DNA of 6,600 nt from an uncultured Blautia sp. Lineage in GTDB: Bacteria; Bacillota; Clostridia; Lachnospirales; Lachnospiraceae. Under the pieces are notes generated by a model that made no database searches, was not told the origin of the DNA, and worked only from the letters and a program-made list of their open reading frames with translations. A program made the translations under genes and the position numbers. The stretch lies in assembly GCA_934437695.1 (NCBI GenBank), contig CAKSAW010000063.1, forward strand, positions 1 to 6,600. Reading direction: 5' to 3'. Each line of letters starts with the position of its first letter. Positions within the stretch are counted from its first letter, which is position 1. Positions 1 to 5,875 of the stretch are shown in pieces.

Positions 1-1
1 A

Positions 2-49
2 ATCGGACTTCTTATGACGAAACATGAAAAAGGAGGGACGCAGGCATGA
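2..49 (+). CDS. C-terminal end of ABC transporter ATP-binding protein (partial, nucleoside/BMP type)
   Basis: Only the last 15 codons and the stop are in the window. The frame reads IGLLMTKHEKGGTQA and then TGA. The IGLLM tail is typical of the end of the double-domain ATPases (NupO/YufO, RnsB type) that energise nucleoside ABC importers. The stop overlaps the ATG of the following permease by four bases (ATGA), which implies translational coupling in one operon. The identification rests on this short tail and on the two permeases that follow, so it is an inference from context more than from sequence. The ATP-binding motifs lie upstream of the window. Confidence 0.6.
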   Translation: MGLLMTKHEKGGTQA

Positions 50-1125
50 AGAAAGAACCTTTCTTACAGGTAAGTAAAAGAAGAAATAAGGCAGGATGGC
101 AGGAACGTCTTCTGATTCGTTTTGTTGCATTGATTCTTGCGCTGGTTGTATGTGGTGCAGTGATCGTTGCACTGGTAAAGATGAATCCTGTAGATGTCTA
201 TAAAGCAATCTGGGATGGAGCTATGGGTTCAGAACGCCGTTTCTGGCAGACAATACGAGATACAATGGTGCTTTTGTGTATTTCCATTGGTCTGGCACCT
301 GCATTTAAAATGAAATTCTGGAATATCGGCGCAGAGGGACAGATTCTGATCGGTGGTGCATGTTCTGCAGCTGTCATGATCTATGCAGGGAATAAGATGC
401 CCACAGGATTGCTTCTGATCACAATGTTTGTGGCAAGTGCACTTGGCGGAATGGTCTGGGGAATTATCCCGGCAGTATTCAAGGCACACTGGAACACAAA
501 TGAAACACTGTTCACTTTGATGTTGAACTATGTTGCCATGCAGGTCATTACATATTGTATTGTATTCTGGGAGAATCCCAAGGGATCTAATACAGTTGGT
601 ATTATTAATCAGGCTACCAAATCAGGATGGCTTCCGGAGATTTTCGGACAGAAATATGGATGGAATGTAGTGATTGTTCTGATCCTGACGGTGGGAATGT
701 ATATTTATCTGAAATATTGTAAACAGGGTTATGAGATCGCAGTTGTAGGTGAGAGTGAGAATACTGCCAGATATGCAGGTATTCAGGTGAAAAAGGTAAT
801 TGTCCGTACAATGGCAATTTCCGGTGCGATCTGCGGTATTGCAGGTTTTATCATTGTCAGTGGAGCCAGCCATACAATCTCCACTGCAACAGCAGGTGGC
901 CGTGGATTTACTGCGATCATTGTTGCATGGCTTTCCAAATTTAATACATTTATCATGATCGCCGTTTCCTTTGGTATTGTATTTATGAATCAGGGAGCTG
1001 TACAGATCGCAACCCAGTATGGATTGAATGAGAACGCTTCAGATGTTCTTCTGGGAATTATTCTGTTTTTCCTCATTGGTGCAGAATTTTTTATCAACTA
1101 CAGAGTAAGGCGTGCAAAGAAATAG
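46..1125 (+). CDS. nupP: Nucleoside-type ABC transporter permease, NupP/YufP-like
   Basis: An integral membrane permease of the BPD_transp_2 family, forming one half of the channel of a lipoprotein-dependent (BMP-type) ABC importer. Characterised relatives, B. subtilis NupNOPQ and streptococcal RnsABCD, import nucleosides. The 359 residues match the usual length of about 350. There is a positively charged N-terminal region, a first membrane segment near residues 23-45, and many further hydrophobic segments. The family motif WNIGAEGQ lies at 92-99, NTNETL at 150-155, and a cytoplasmic loop GESENTARYAGI at 235-246 is the likely ATPase-coupling region. AGGAGGG stands 8 bases before the ATG, which overlaps the stop of the ATPase gene. 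The second permease starts 12 bases downstream. The family call is secure; the substrate (purine nucleosides) is inferred, and the gene name reflects similarity rather than proven orthology. Confidence 0.9.
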   Translation: MKKEPFLQVSKRRNKAGWQERLLIRFVALILALVVCGAVIVALVKMNPVDVYKAIWDGAMGSERRFWQTIRDTMVLLCISIGLAPAFKMKFWNIGAEGQILIGGACSAAVMIYAGNKMPTGLLLITMFVASALGGMVWGIIPAVFKAHWNTNETLFTLMLNYVAMQVITYCIVFWENPKGSNTVGIINQATKSGWLPEIFGQKYGWNVVIVLILTVGMYIYLKYCKQGYEIAVVGESENTARYAGIQVKKVIVRTMAISGAICGIAGFIIVSGASHTISTATAGGRGFTAIIVAWLSKFNTFIMIAVSFGIVFMNQGAVQIATQYGLNENASDVLLGIILFFLIGAEFFINYRVRRAKK

Positions 1126-1137
1126 GAGGTAGATGCA

Positions 1138-2118
1138 ATGAGTGTACTGATAATTTTTATTCAAAAAGCAATTGTCCAGGGCATCTGTATTCTGTATGGT
1201 GCGCTTGGCGAAATTATGACAGAGAAATCAGGTAACCTGAATCTGGGTATTCCGGGAATTATGTATATGGGCGGTATTTCAGGACTTATGGGAGCTTTCC
1301 TTTATGAGAAAGATAATCCGAATCCCAATGCTCTTGTGGGTGTCTTGATATCATTTTTATGTGCGTTTGCATGTGCTGCTATTGGTGGCCTGATCTACAG
1401 TATTCTGACAATCACCCTTCGTGTAAATCAGAATGTAACAGGTCTTGCTCTTACTATTTTTGGTACAGGTTTTGGTAATTTCTTCGGAGGTTCCATTTCC
1501 AAGCTTGCAGGCGGTGTAGGACAGATTTCTGTAAAAGTAACCGGAAGTGCATATACGGCAAAAATCCCAGGATTATCCAAGATCCCGGTTATAGGCGGTA
1601 TTTTCTTTAATTATGGTTTTCTTACTTATCTCTGCATTATTGCAGCAATTGTACTGTCATTTTTCCTGTTTAAAACAAGAACAGGTTTAAATCTCCGTGC
1701 CATCGGAGAGAATCCGGGAACTGCTGATGCGGCAGGTATCAATGTTATTAAATATAAATATCTGTCAACCTGCATAGGAGCAGGGCTTGCAGGACTTGGC
1801 GGGCTGTATTTTGTAATGGAATATTCAGGCGGAACATGGACTGACAATGGATTTGGAGACAGAGGCTGGCTTGCAGTTGCACTGGTAATCTTTGCATTAT
1901 GGAAACCACTGAATGCGATCTGGGGAGCTTTCCTGTTCGGAGCACTCTATATCCTGTATCTCTATATCCCGGGACTTGGACGAAGTATGCAGGAAGTATT
2001 TAAGGCGCTGCCATATATAGTAACGATCATTGTACTGGTATTTACAAGCTTCAGAAAGAAAAAGGAACATCAGCCGCCTGCTGCGCTGGGACTTCCCTAT
2101 TTCAGGGAAGAGAGATAA
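1138..2118 (+). CDS. nupQ: Nucleoside-type ABC transporter permease, NupQ/YufQ-like
   Basis: The second permease of the same importer, also BPD_transp_2 family, expected to form a heterodimer with the upstream permease in the cytoplasmic membrane. It has 326 residues, close to the usual 305-320. Typical marks are the segment GEIMTEKSGNLNLGIPGIMY (24-43), the coupling-loop segment GENPGTADAAGI at 190-201, and the C-terminal tail ALGLPYFREE, which is characteristic of this subfamily. Hydrophobic segments cover most of the rest. Its AGGAGG overlaps the TAG stop of the first permease, with 8 bases to the ATG, so the pair is probably translationally linked. I see no clear intrinsic terminator after it: the imperfect inverted repeat at 2119-2130/2163-2174 has no T-run. 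It is the last gene of the transporter operon. Confidence 0.9.
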   Translation: MSVLIIFIQKAIVQGICILYGALGEIMTEKSGNLNLGIPGIMYMGGISGLMGAFLYEKDNPNPNALVGVLISFLCAFACAAIGGLIYSILTITLRVNQNVTGLALTIFGTGFGNFFGGSISKLAGGVGQISVKVTGSAYTAKIPGLSKIPVIGGIFFNYGFLTYLCIIAAIVLSFFLFKTRTGLNLRAIGENPGTADAAGINVIKYKYLSTCIGAGLAGLGGLYFVMEYSGGTWTDNGFGDRGWLAVALVIFALWKPLNAIWGAFLFGALYILYLYIPGLGRSMQEVFKALPYIVTIIVLVFTSFRKKKEHQPPAALGLPYFREER

Positions 2119-2174
2119 TTTTACGCTGGATTTTTATGATAAAATCAGAGTTAACAGTTGATTCCAGAGTAAAA
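2119..2174. repeat. Imperfect inverted repeat after the transporter operon
   Basis: TTTTACGCTGGA at 2119-2130 pairs with TCCAGAGTAAAA at 2163-2174 in 11 of 12 positions, with 32 bases between. There is no T-run after it, so it is a poor intrinsic terminator. The right arm begins within the -35 of the next promoter. It could be an operon-end RNA hairpin or a protein site; the function is unknown. Confidence 0.4.
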
Positions 2175-2186
2175 TAGTATTATAAT
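2158..2186 (+). promoter_or_regulatory. Sigma-A-type promoter of the DUF1858 gene
   Basis: TTGATT at 2158-2163, a 17-base spacer and a perfect TATAAT at 2181-2186. The predicted start near 2193 leaves a short leader of about 33 bases before the gene. This makes the small gene independent of the transporter operon. Confidence 0.7.
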
Positions 2187-2225
2187 ATCAGGAGCTTTAG
2201 AATAAAAACAAGGAGGAAATTTACA

Positions 2226-2426
2226 ATGGCTAAAGTAACAAAAGACACACTGATCGGTCAGCTTCTTCAGATTGATACAAATATTGCAGCAATTCTTATG
2301 AGAGCAGGAATGCATTGCATCGGATGCCCGTCTTCCCAGATGGAATCTCTGGAAGAGGCAGCTATGGTTCACGGACTGGACGTAGATGTACTGGTTAACC
2401 AGATTAATGATTTTCTTGGAGAATAA
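2226..2426 (+). CDS. DUF1858 domain small protein with CxxC redox motif
   Basis: A 66-residue soluble protein that is essentially a single DUF1858 domain. This is the small helical domain called the hybrid-cluster-protein-associated redox disulfide domain (TIGR03980 type). Residues 3-25 resemble the domain start (VTKDTLIGQLL...), followed by GMHCIGCPSS with the cysteine pair C31 and C34, and an acidic helical tail. The pair could form a redox disulfide or bind a metal, but no activity has been firmly shown for the family. AAGGAGG lies 9 bases before the ATG. The gene is monocistronic: it has its own promoter upstream and a strong terminator 27 bases after the stop. No hybrid cluster protein gene is visible nearby, so the partner is unknown. 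Confidence 0.88.
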   Translation: MAKVTKDTLIGQLLQIDTNIAAILMRAGMHCIGCPSSQMESLEEAAMVHGLDVDVLVNQINDFLGE

Positions 2427-2452
2427 TCAGCTTATATAACTGCTGATAAGAT

Positions 2453-2491
2453 AAAGGGGATGCTCTGGATCATTCAGAGCATCCCCTTTTT
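2453..2491 (+). terminator. Strong intrinsic terminator, shared by convergent genes
   Basis: A perfect 15-bp stem (2453-2467 with 2475-2489), core GGGGATGCTCTG, with a 7-base loop, ending in a run of five T. It terminates the DUF1858 gene. The TAA stop of the minus-strand mecA gene (2490-2492) touches the stem end, so the hairpin immediately follows mecA too. Read from the minus strand the stem is followed by TTTATCTTATC, a weaker U-rich tail, so it probably works in both directions. Confidence 0.92.
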
Positions 2492-3236
2492 ATAATTGTA
2501 CCAGCTGCTGCAGAGCAGAAGCTGAGATCAGTTCCCCGTGTTCTGTCAGATAAGCTTCTCCTGAAAGTGTGAACGCCTTACCGCGTCCGTATTCAGTAAG
2601 AATATTGCATACTCTGTTAAAATCCTCAGGAGAGAGTGATGACTGGTGGAGTACCAGTTTGTAAAGTTCGTCAGCAGGATCTTTATACAGTGTGTTAATG
2701 CCTGTAAAATATCCATTCAGTCCATGGGCAGCTGCGATCACATCATCCAGAGTGTCGAACTCATAGAGACGGATAAGATTTATATCAGAAACCTGAGTGT
2801 CGTCATTTTCTTTCTGTGCAGTATCCTGAGCTGTTTTTCTGTCTTTTGACTGAGAACTCTTTACTTTTGCTTCATAAAGTTTCTGGAAGATATCTATGAT
2901 ATTATCTGCACCGTCAAGCTGAAGAGTGTCGGATTTCTCATTGCCTTTAAATGGGGCAAATTTTGAAAAGCGTGTATCCAGTTCTTCCGGATCTTCTACC
3001 TTGGTGATGATCAGGATAACGCTCTCAGTACTTATGGGGATCGCTTCGATCATCAATGGAATATTATCTGCTTCAAAACCAAACTGTATCTGGGCCTGCT
3101 GCATCATATCGCGGAAAAGCTTTTTAGCTTTCTCTGTACCATAGGCCAGTTCGCTGATGCGGATCTGATGACTCTCCAGGTCTTCTCTTGTTAATGTGCA
3201 GCGTATCTGGTTGTCGTTGATCTTTTCTATTTTCAT
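2490..3236 (-). CDS. mecA: Adaptor protein MecA (ClpC adaptor)
   Basis: MecA is a cytoplasmic adaptor that delivers substrates to the ClpCP protease; in B. subtilis it targets the competence regulator ComK. The protein has 248 residues, somewhat longer than B. subtilis MecA (218). The N-terminal substrate-binding domain starts MKIEKINDNQIRCTLTREDL and covers about 1-85. A charged, low-complexity linker rich in K, D, Q and T lies near 95-150. The C-terminal ClpC-binding domain is at about 152-248, starting IRLYEFDTLDDVIAAA. An ATG 90 bases further upstream would add a hydrophobic 30-residue stretch translated from the promoter and leader, so I chose 3236. AGGA lies 9 bases before this ATG. Whether this organism has a competence pathway is not shown here; MecA also acts in general ClpC proteolysis. 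The gene is convergent with DUF1858 and divergent from the small gene to the right. Confidence 0.9.
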   Translation of the reverse strand: MKIEKINDNQIRCTLTREDLESHQIRISELAYGTEKAKKLFRDMMQQAQIQFGFEADNIPLMIEAIPISTESVILIITKVEDPEELDTRFSKFAPFKGNEKSDTLQLDGADNIIDIFQKLYEAKVKSSQSKDRKTAQDTAQKENDDTQVSDINLIRLYEFDTLDDVIAAAHGLNGYFTGINTLYKDPADELYKLVLHQSSLSPEDFNRVCNILTEYGRGKAFTLSGEAYLTEHGELISASALQQLVQL

Positions 3237-3285
3237 GTTCTCACATCCTATTCTGAATAACATTACTATAATCATAACTGTGAAT

Positions 3286-3303
3286 GTTAAAATTGTTAAA
3301 ATT
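3286..3303. repeat. Perfect tandem 9-bp repeat in the mecA 5' region
   Basis: GTTAAAATT occurs twice back to back (3286-3294 and 3295-3303), reading AATTTTAAC twice in the mecA direction. It covers roughly +5 to +22 of the predicted mecA transcript. It could be an operator or only AT-rich sequence. Confidence 0.5.
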
Positions 3304-3314
3304 TTATACATTAT

Positions 3315-3344
3315 ATTATATAACACAGAACTGCAAAATGTAAA
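3315..3344 (-). promoter_or_regulatory. mecA: Sigma-A-type promoter of mecA
   Basis: On the minus strand, TTTACA (3344-3339), an 18-base spacer and a perfect TATAAT (3320-3315). A start near 3308 would give a leader of about 70 bases. A second TATAAT (3315-3310) sits immediately next to it but would need a 23-base spacer. Confidence 0.65.
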
Positions 3345-3417
3345 GATAAGTAATCTGCCTAAATATTAAATTTTTGGAAACAAAACAGGAAAAATTACAT
3401 AAATAAAAGAAAAGCTC

Positions 3418-3445
3418 TTGCATCAGAATATAAAACAGGTATAAT
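3418..3445 (+). promoter_or_regulatory. Sigma-A-type promoter of the structured leader/small gene
   Basis: TTGCAT at 3418-3423, a 16-base spacer and a perfect TATAAT at 3440-3445. Transcription would begin near 3452, about 226 bases before the likely translation start of the small protein. That leader is unusually long for a 66-77 residue gene. The promoter lies back to back with the mecA promoter. Confidence 0.6.
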
Positions 3446-3451
3446 AAAAAA

Positions 3452-3640
3452 AGAAGAAGCAATAAACCTGCGGTTTATATAAATCAGGAACTGAAACATT
3501 AACCCAGGTAAAATTCTTATTTCAAAAACCTTATTGCCGATTATTCGTGCGGCGTTCCTGCCGTGGCAATGTACAGGTAAATTTCCCAGGATAAGATAAG
3601 TGCAGCAGGGATATTGTTTTTTCAACAGCCGATAAGGTGC
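3452..3640 (+). ncRNA. Candidate structured leader or small RNA (unassigned)
   Basis: This non-coding stretch follows a good promoter and holds several possible helices. ATAAACC-TGC-GGTTTAT is a 7-bp hairpin at 3462-3478. TCAG-GAA-CTGA is at 3484-3494. A nested element has ACCT (3528-3531) with AGGT (3575-3578) outside, ATTGCC (3533-3538) with GGCAAT (3565-3570) next, and CGGC (3550-3553) with GCCG (3560-3563) inside. AAGC (3457-3460) can pair with GCTT (3639-3642) to close the whole domain, and CCTGC (3467-3471) with GCAGG (3605-3609) is a possible alternative long-range pairing. I cannot match it to a riboswitch with certainty. Its length and a neighbouring competence-related gene make the raiA motif worth testing, but that is a guess. 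There is no intrinsic terminator before the small gene, so it may be that gene's leader. Confidence 0.35.
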
Positions 3641-3710
3641 TTTCTAAAAAATCTTATAAAAGAAGGGAGGTAAGCTTACGGAAAATATATCACGGGCAAC
3701 AAAAAAGACC

Positions 3711-3911
3711 ATGCGTAAACCACTGGAAAAGGAACTTAAGGGTTATCGTGAACAGGGGATATCTTTATACCTTGACGGTACACTCAGTAATCCTAAAACA
3801 ATTGCAAAAGCCTGTCAGATTGCAGAAGGTGGTGGTTATATGCGGGATTACGTTGAAGATGAGAGAGGACGGATCGCTCGTGTAGATTTTGATTTCGTCA
3901 AAGAAAAATAA
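3711..3911 (+). CDS. Conserved-looking small hypothetical protein (start uncertain)
   Basis: A soluble, charged protein of 66 residues from the ATG, which I do not recognise. It begins MRKPLEKELKGYREQGISLY, has a central helix around TIAKACQIAEGGGYMRDYV, and ends DERGRIARVDFDFVKEK, probably a beta-strand pair. It has no membrane segment, cysteine pair or known motif beyond C35. The ATG at 3711 has no Shine-Dalgarno. The only good one, GGGAGG at 3665-3670, stands 7 bases before an in-frame ACG at 3678. Starting there would add 11 residues (TENISRATKKT, with the first read as Met) and give 77. An in-frame TAA at 3657 limits any further extension, and no ATG, GTG or TTG lies in between. The overlapping frame at 3637-3885 gives a basic, unconvincing peptide. 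The amphipathic composition supports a real protein. Confidence 0.7.
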   Translation: MRKPLEKELKGYREQGISLYLDGTLSNPKTIAKACQIAEGGGYMRDYVEDERGRIARVDFDFVKEK

Positions 3912-3924
3912 CAAAAGAGAAAAA

Positions 3925-3980
3925 GCTGCCCGAAAAGATTTAGGAACAGTCCCCCGATGTTCATAATGCCTTCGGGCAGC
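3925..3980. repeat. Perfect 10-bp inverted repeat with nested hairpin (REP-like element or minus-direction terminator)
   Basis: GCTGCCCGAA (3925-3934) and TTCGGGCAGC (3971-3980) are perfect complements around a 36-base loop. The loop contains a second hairpin, GAACA (3944-3948) with TGTTC (3958-3962), enclosing GTCCCCCGA. An alternative fold is TGCC-TTCG-GGCA at 3967-3978, a UUCG tetraloop. In the + direction no T-run follows, so it is a poor terminator for the small gene. On the minus strand the stem is followed by TTTTTCTCTTTT, the correct form for a terminator, although no minus-strand gene lies to its right. Confidence 0.6.
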
Positions 3981-4025
3981 GTCAATGCGTGGAAATAATC
4001 TTAAAAATTTGTGAAAAATAAGATT

Positions 4026-4058
4026 TTGCAATACAATTGTAATATTTTATGATATACT
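4026..4058 (+). promoter_or_regulatory. Promoter region of the GH18 gene
   Basis: TTGCAA (4026-4031), a 16-base spacer and TATGAT (4048-4053). An overlapping TATACT (4053-4058) is an alternative -10 but lacks a well-spaced -35. The leader would be about 120 bases long. Confidence 0.5.
4032..4041. promoter_or_regulatory. TACAATTGTA palindrome, possible BlaI/MecI/CopY-type operator
   Basis: A perfect 10-bp palindrome lying directly between the -35 and -10 of the GH18 promoter. It fits TACAnnTGTA, the core recognised by repressors of the BlaI/MecI/CopY winged-helix family. The position would allow repression by blocking RNA polymerase. No such regulator gene is in the window, so this is an inference from the motif and its place. 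Confidence 0.35.
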
Positions 4059-4142
4059 TAAACAAGTACATCATTCTCAAAATACCCATATGACATACCT
4101 TTCTGCGGGCTGATGTATTAACAGCAATAGTGTTACTGTTGG

Positions 4143-4168
4143 TTTCAGTGACATAATATTTACTGAAA
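4143..4168 (+). promoter_or_regulatory. Hairpin covering the ribosome-binding site of the GH18 gene
   Basis: TTTCAGT (4143-4149) pairs perfectly with ACTGAAA (4162-4168) around a 12-base loop; a G-T wobble can add one pair. The right arm includes most of the AAAGG of the Shine-Dalgarno (4166-4170), so folding could limit translation. Confidence 0.4.
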
Positions 4169-4179
4169 GGAAAAATACT

Positions 4180-5826
4180 ATGAATAAAAAATATAAACCG
4201 ATAATTGCAGTTATAGTTCTGATCATTCTTGTTGCAATTCTCGGAGTGGTCACTCATGTAGTAAGAAAATATATACCGACTTCAGAAAAAATGAATATGA
4301 ATGAATATTACGGAGAGATGTCAGAAGGGGAGATTGCCCTGATCCTTGGAACTGAGAAACTGGATGAACGTGGTCTGGTGGACGGCGACAGAGTTTATTT
4401 ACCGCTGGATGTGGTGAATACATATCTGAACCAGAGATATTACTGGGATTCAGAGAATCAGCAGGTACTGTATGCTACTCCGTCAGAACTGACTTCTGCA
4501 AGTGCATCATCTGAATCCGGAGACCAGGTATGGCTGAAAAATGATAAAGTATATCTGAATCTTACTTATGTGCAGCAATATACAGACATTGATGCATATA
4601 TCACGAAAGATCCATACAGGATCGCCATACAGTATAAGTTTAAAAATGTAAAAACAGTCAAAGTTAAGAAAAATACAAGTATACGTTACCGTGGCGGGAT
4701 CAAATCTCCGATACTTACCTCTGTAAAGAAAGGTACACAGCTTCGTCTTATTGAAGAAATGGATAATTGGGATCAGGTAGCTACGGACGATGGATATATT
4801 GGTTATATAGATAAGAAGAAAGTGGGAAAAGCGGAGAAGACAAGTTCTGAGAGAAGCTTTGAAAAGGAACAGTATTCTTATCTTACAATGGATGAGAAAG
4901 TTAATATGGTATGGCATCAGGTAACATCAACAGATGCAAATGCCTATTTTGCAGATGCAACTGCAAATATGACAGGTGTGAATGTAATCTCACCTACCTG
5001 GTTTTATCTGACAGACACTTCCGGAAATATTGCAAGTATAGCCAGCGCAGACTATGTATCACAGGCGCATGAGAAAGGGCTTCAGGTATGGGGGCTGATC
5101 GATAATTTTACCCAGGAAGTGAGCACAACAGAAACTCTGTCCAACACTGCGGCAAGACAGAATATCATCAGTCAGCTGATCCAGACTGCCACAGATGTGG
5201 GAATGGATGGTATTAATGTGGATTTTGAGTCCCTCAGTGAAGACGTGGGGATTCATTTCCTTGAATTTCTGAGAGAACTTTCTATAGAATGCCATAAGAA
5301 TAATCTGGTCCTTTCTGTTGATAATCCGGTTCCTGAAGATTTCACAAGTCATTACGACCGCGCAGAGCAGGGACGTGTTGTGGATTATGTTATCATTATG
5401 GGATATGATGAACATTATGTAGGGTCTGATGCAGGCTCTGTTGCATCTCTTCCATGGGTGGAAGAAGGAATCCAGGATACACTGGCGGAGGTTCCGGCAG
5501 AACGTGTGATCAATGCAGTACCATTTTATACCAGACTGTGGAAAACTACAGGTGGAAATGTGAGCAGTGAGGCGATCGGCATGGATCAGGCGCAGCAGGT
5601 AATTGCTGAGAATAATGTAGAAACCTACTGGGATAAGACAACTTCCCAGAATTATGGAAAATATGATATTGATAATTCGACCTGTCAGATCTGGCTCGAG
5701 GATGCGCAGTCGATCGCTGAGAAGGTGAAGCTGGTGCCCAAATATGATCTTGCAGGAGTATCGGCATGGAAGCTTGGATTTGAAAACAGTGGAATCTGGC
5801 AGGTGATTTCGGATAATCTGAATTAA
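4180..5826 (+). CDS. Membrane-anchored GH18 glycosidase with SH3-like domain (peptidoglycan/cortex-lytic type)
   Basis: A 548-residue extracytoplasmic protein, probably a peptidoglycan-directed N-acetylglucosaminidase or a binding protein of the YaaH/SleL/YdhD-like branch of glycoside hydrolase family 18. A single membrane segment at about 8-26 has no clear cleavage site. Residues about 60-150 resemble the copper-amine-oxidase N-terminal-like stalk domain (DGDRVYLPLDVVN, later NDKVYLNLTYV). Residues about 158-216 form a bacterial SH3-like domain ending GYIGYIDKKKVG. The GH18 barrel covers about 238-548. It carries DGINVDFE at 343-350, with E350 as the predicted acid/base and D348 as its partner, MGYDE at 407-411, and SAWKLG with W530 near the end. 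All key residues are present, so activity is expected. AAAGG precedes the ATG by about 9 bases. There is no LysM domain, unlike classical SleL. The downstream CwlD-type amidase suggests a shared role in wall or spore-cortex processing. Confidence 0.88.
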   Translation: MNKKYKPIIAVIVLIILVAILGVVTHVVRKYIPTSEKMNMNEYYGEMSEGEIALILGTEKLDERGLVDGDRVYLPLDVVNTYLNQRYYWDSENQQVLYATPSELTSASASSESGDQVWLKNDKVYLNLTYVQQYTDIDAYITKDPYRIAIQYKFKNVKTVKVKKNTSIRYRGGIKSPILTSVKKGTQLRLIEEMDNWDQVATDDGYIGYIDKKKVGKAEKTSSERSFEKEQYSYLTMDEKVNMVWHQVTSTDANAYFADATANMTGVNVISPTWFYLTDTSGNIASIASADYVSQAHEKGLQVWGLIDNFTQEVSTTETLSNTAARQNIISQLIQTATDVGMDGINVDFESLSEDVGIHFLEFLRELSIECHKNNLVLSVDNPVPEDFTSHYDRAEQGRVVDYVIIMGYDEHYVGSDAGSVASLPWVEEGIQDTLAEVPAERVINAVPFYTRLWKTTGGNVSSEAIGMDQAQQVIAENNVETYWDKTTSQNYGKYDIDNSTCQIWLEDAQSIAEKVKLVPKYDLAGVSAWKLGFENSGIWQVISDNLN

Positions 5827-5827
5827 T

Positions 5828-5858
5828 TGCCATAGCACATAAAAGTTCTGTGCAGGCA
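5828..5858 (+). terminator. Weak hairpin after the GH18 gene (possible terminator)
   Basis: TGCC (5828-5831) and GCACA (5835-5839) pair with TGTGC (5849-5853) and GGCA (5855-5858), with a small internal loop and a 9-base loop. It starts right after the TAA. No T-run follows, only GGCTATAAAAAC, so termination would be poor and read-through into the amidase gene is plausible. Confidence 0.25.
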
Positions 5859-5875
5859 GGCTATAAAAACACATT

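Noticed and set aside
3237..3326. Upstream extension of mecA by 30 residues
   Set aside because: The extra residues are hydrophobic and come from the AT-rich promoter and leader region; the family starts at MKIEKIN.
3462..3478. ATAAACC/GGTTTAT hairpin as a minus-strand terminator
   Set aside because: On the minus strand a T-rich tract does follow, but only after GCTTCTTC, and no minus-strand gene lies to its right; more likely part of the + strand leader.
3637..3885. 82-residue + strand open frame beginning at GTG
   Set aside because: It overlaps the small gene in another frame, has a very basic unstructured peptide, and the GGGAGG lies inside it rather than before it. The 3711 frame has protein-like composition.
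3765..4257. Two minus-strand open frames (3765-4031, 3982-4257) that might use the minus-direction hairpin terminator at 3925-3980
   Set aside because: They are antisense to the small gene and GH18 start or its leader, lack ribosome sites and have shadow-like composition. The first runs through the hairpin.
4507..4917. 136-residue minus-strand open frame
   Set aside because: Antisense to the stalk and SH3 domains; its composition is that of reversed AT-rich coding sequence.
5059..5874. 271-residue open frame on the minus strand
   Set aside because: It lies opposite the GH18 domain, whose catalytic motifs are clear on the + strand. The translated peptide is rich in I, C, H and S, typical of a shadow frame, and has no ribosome site.
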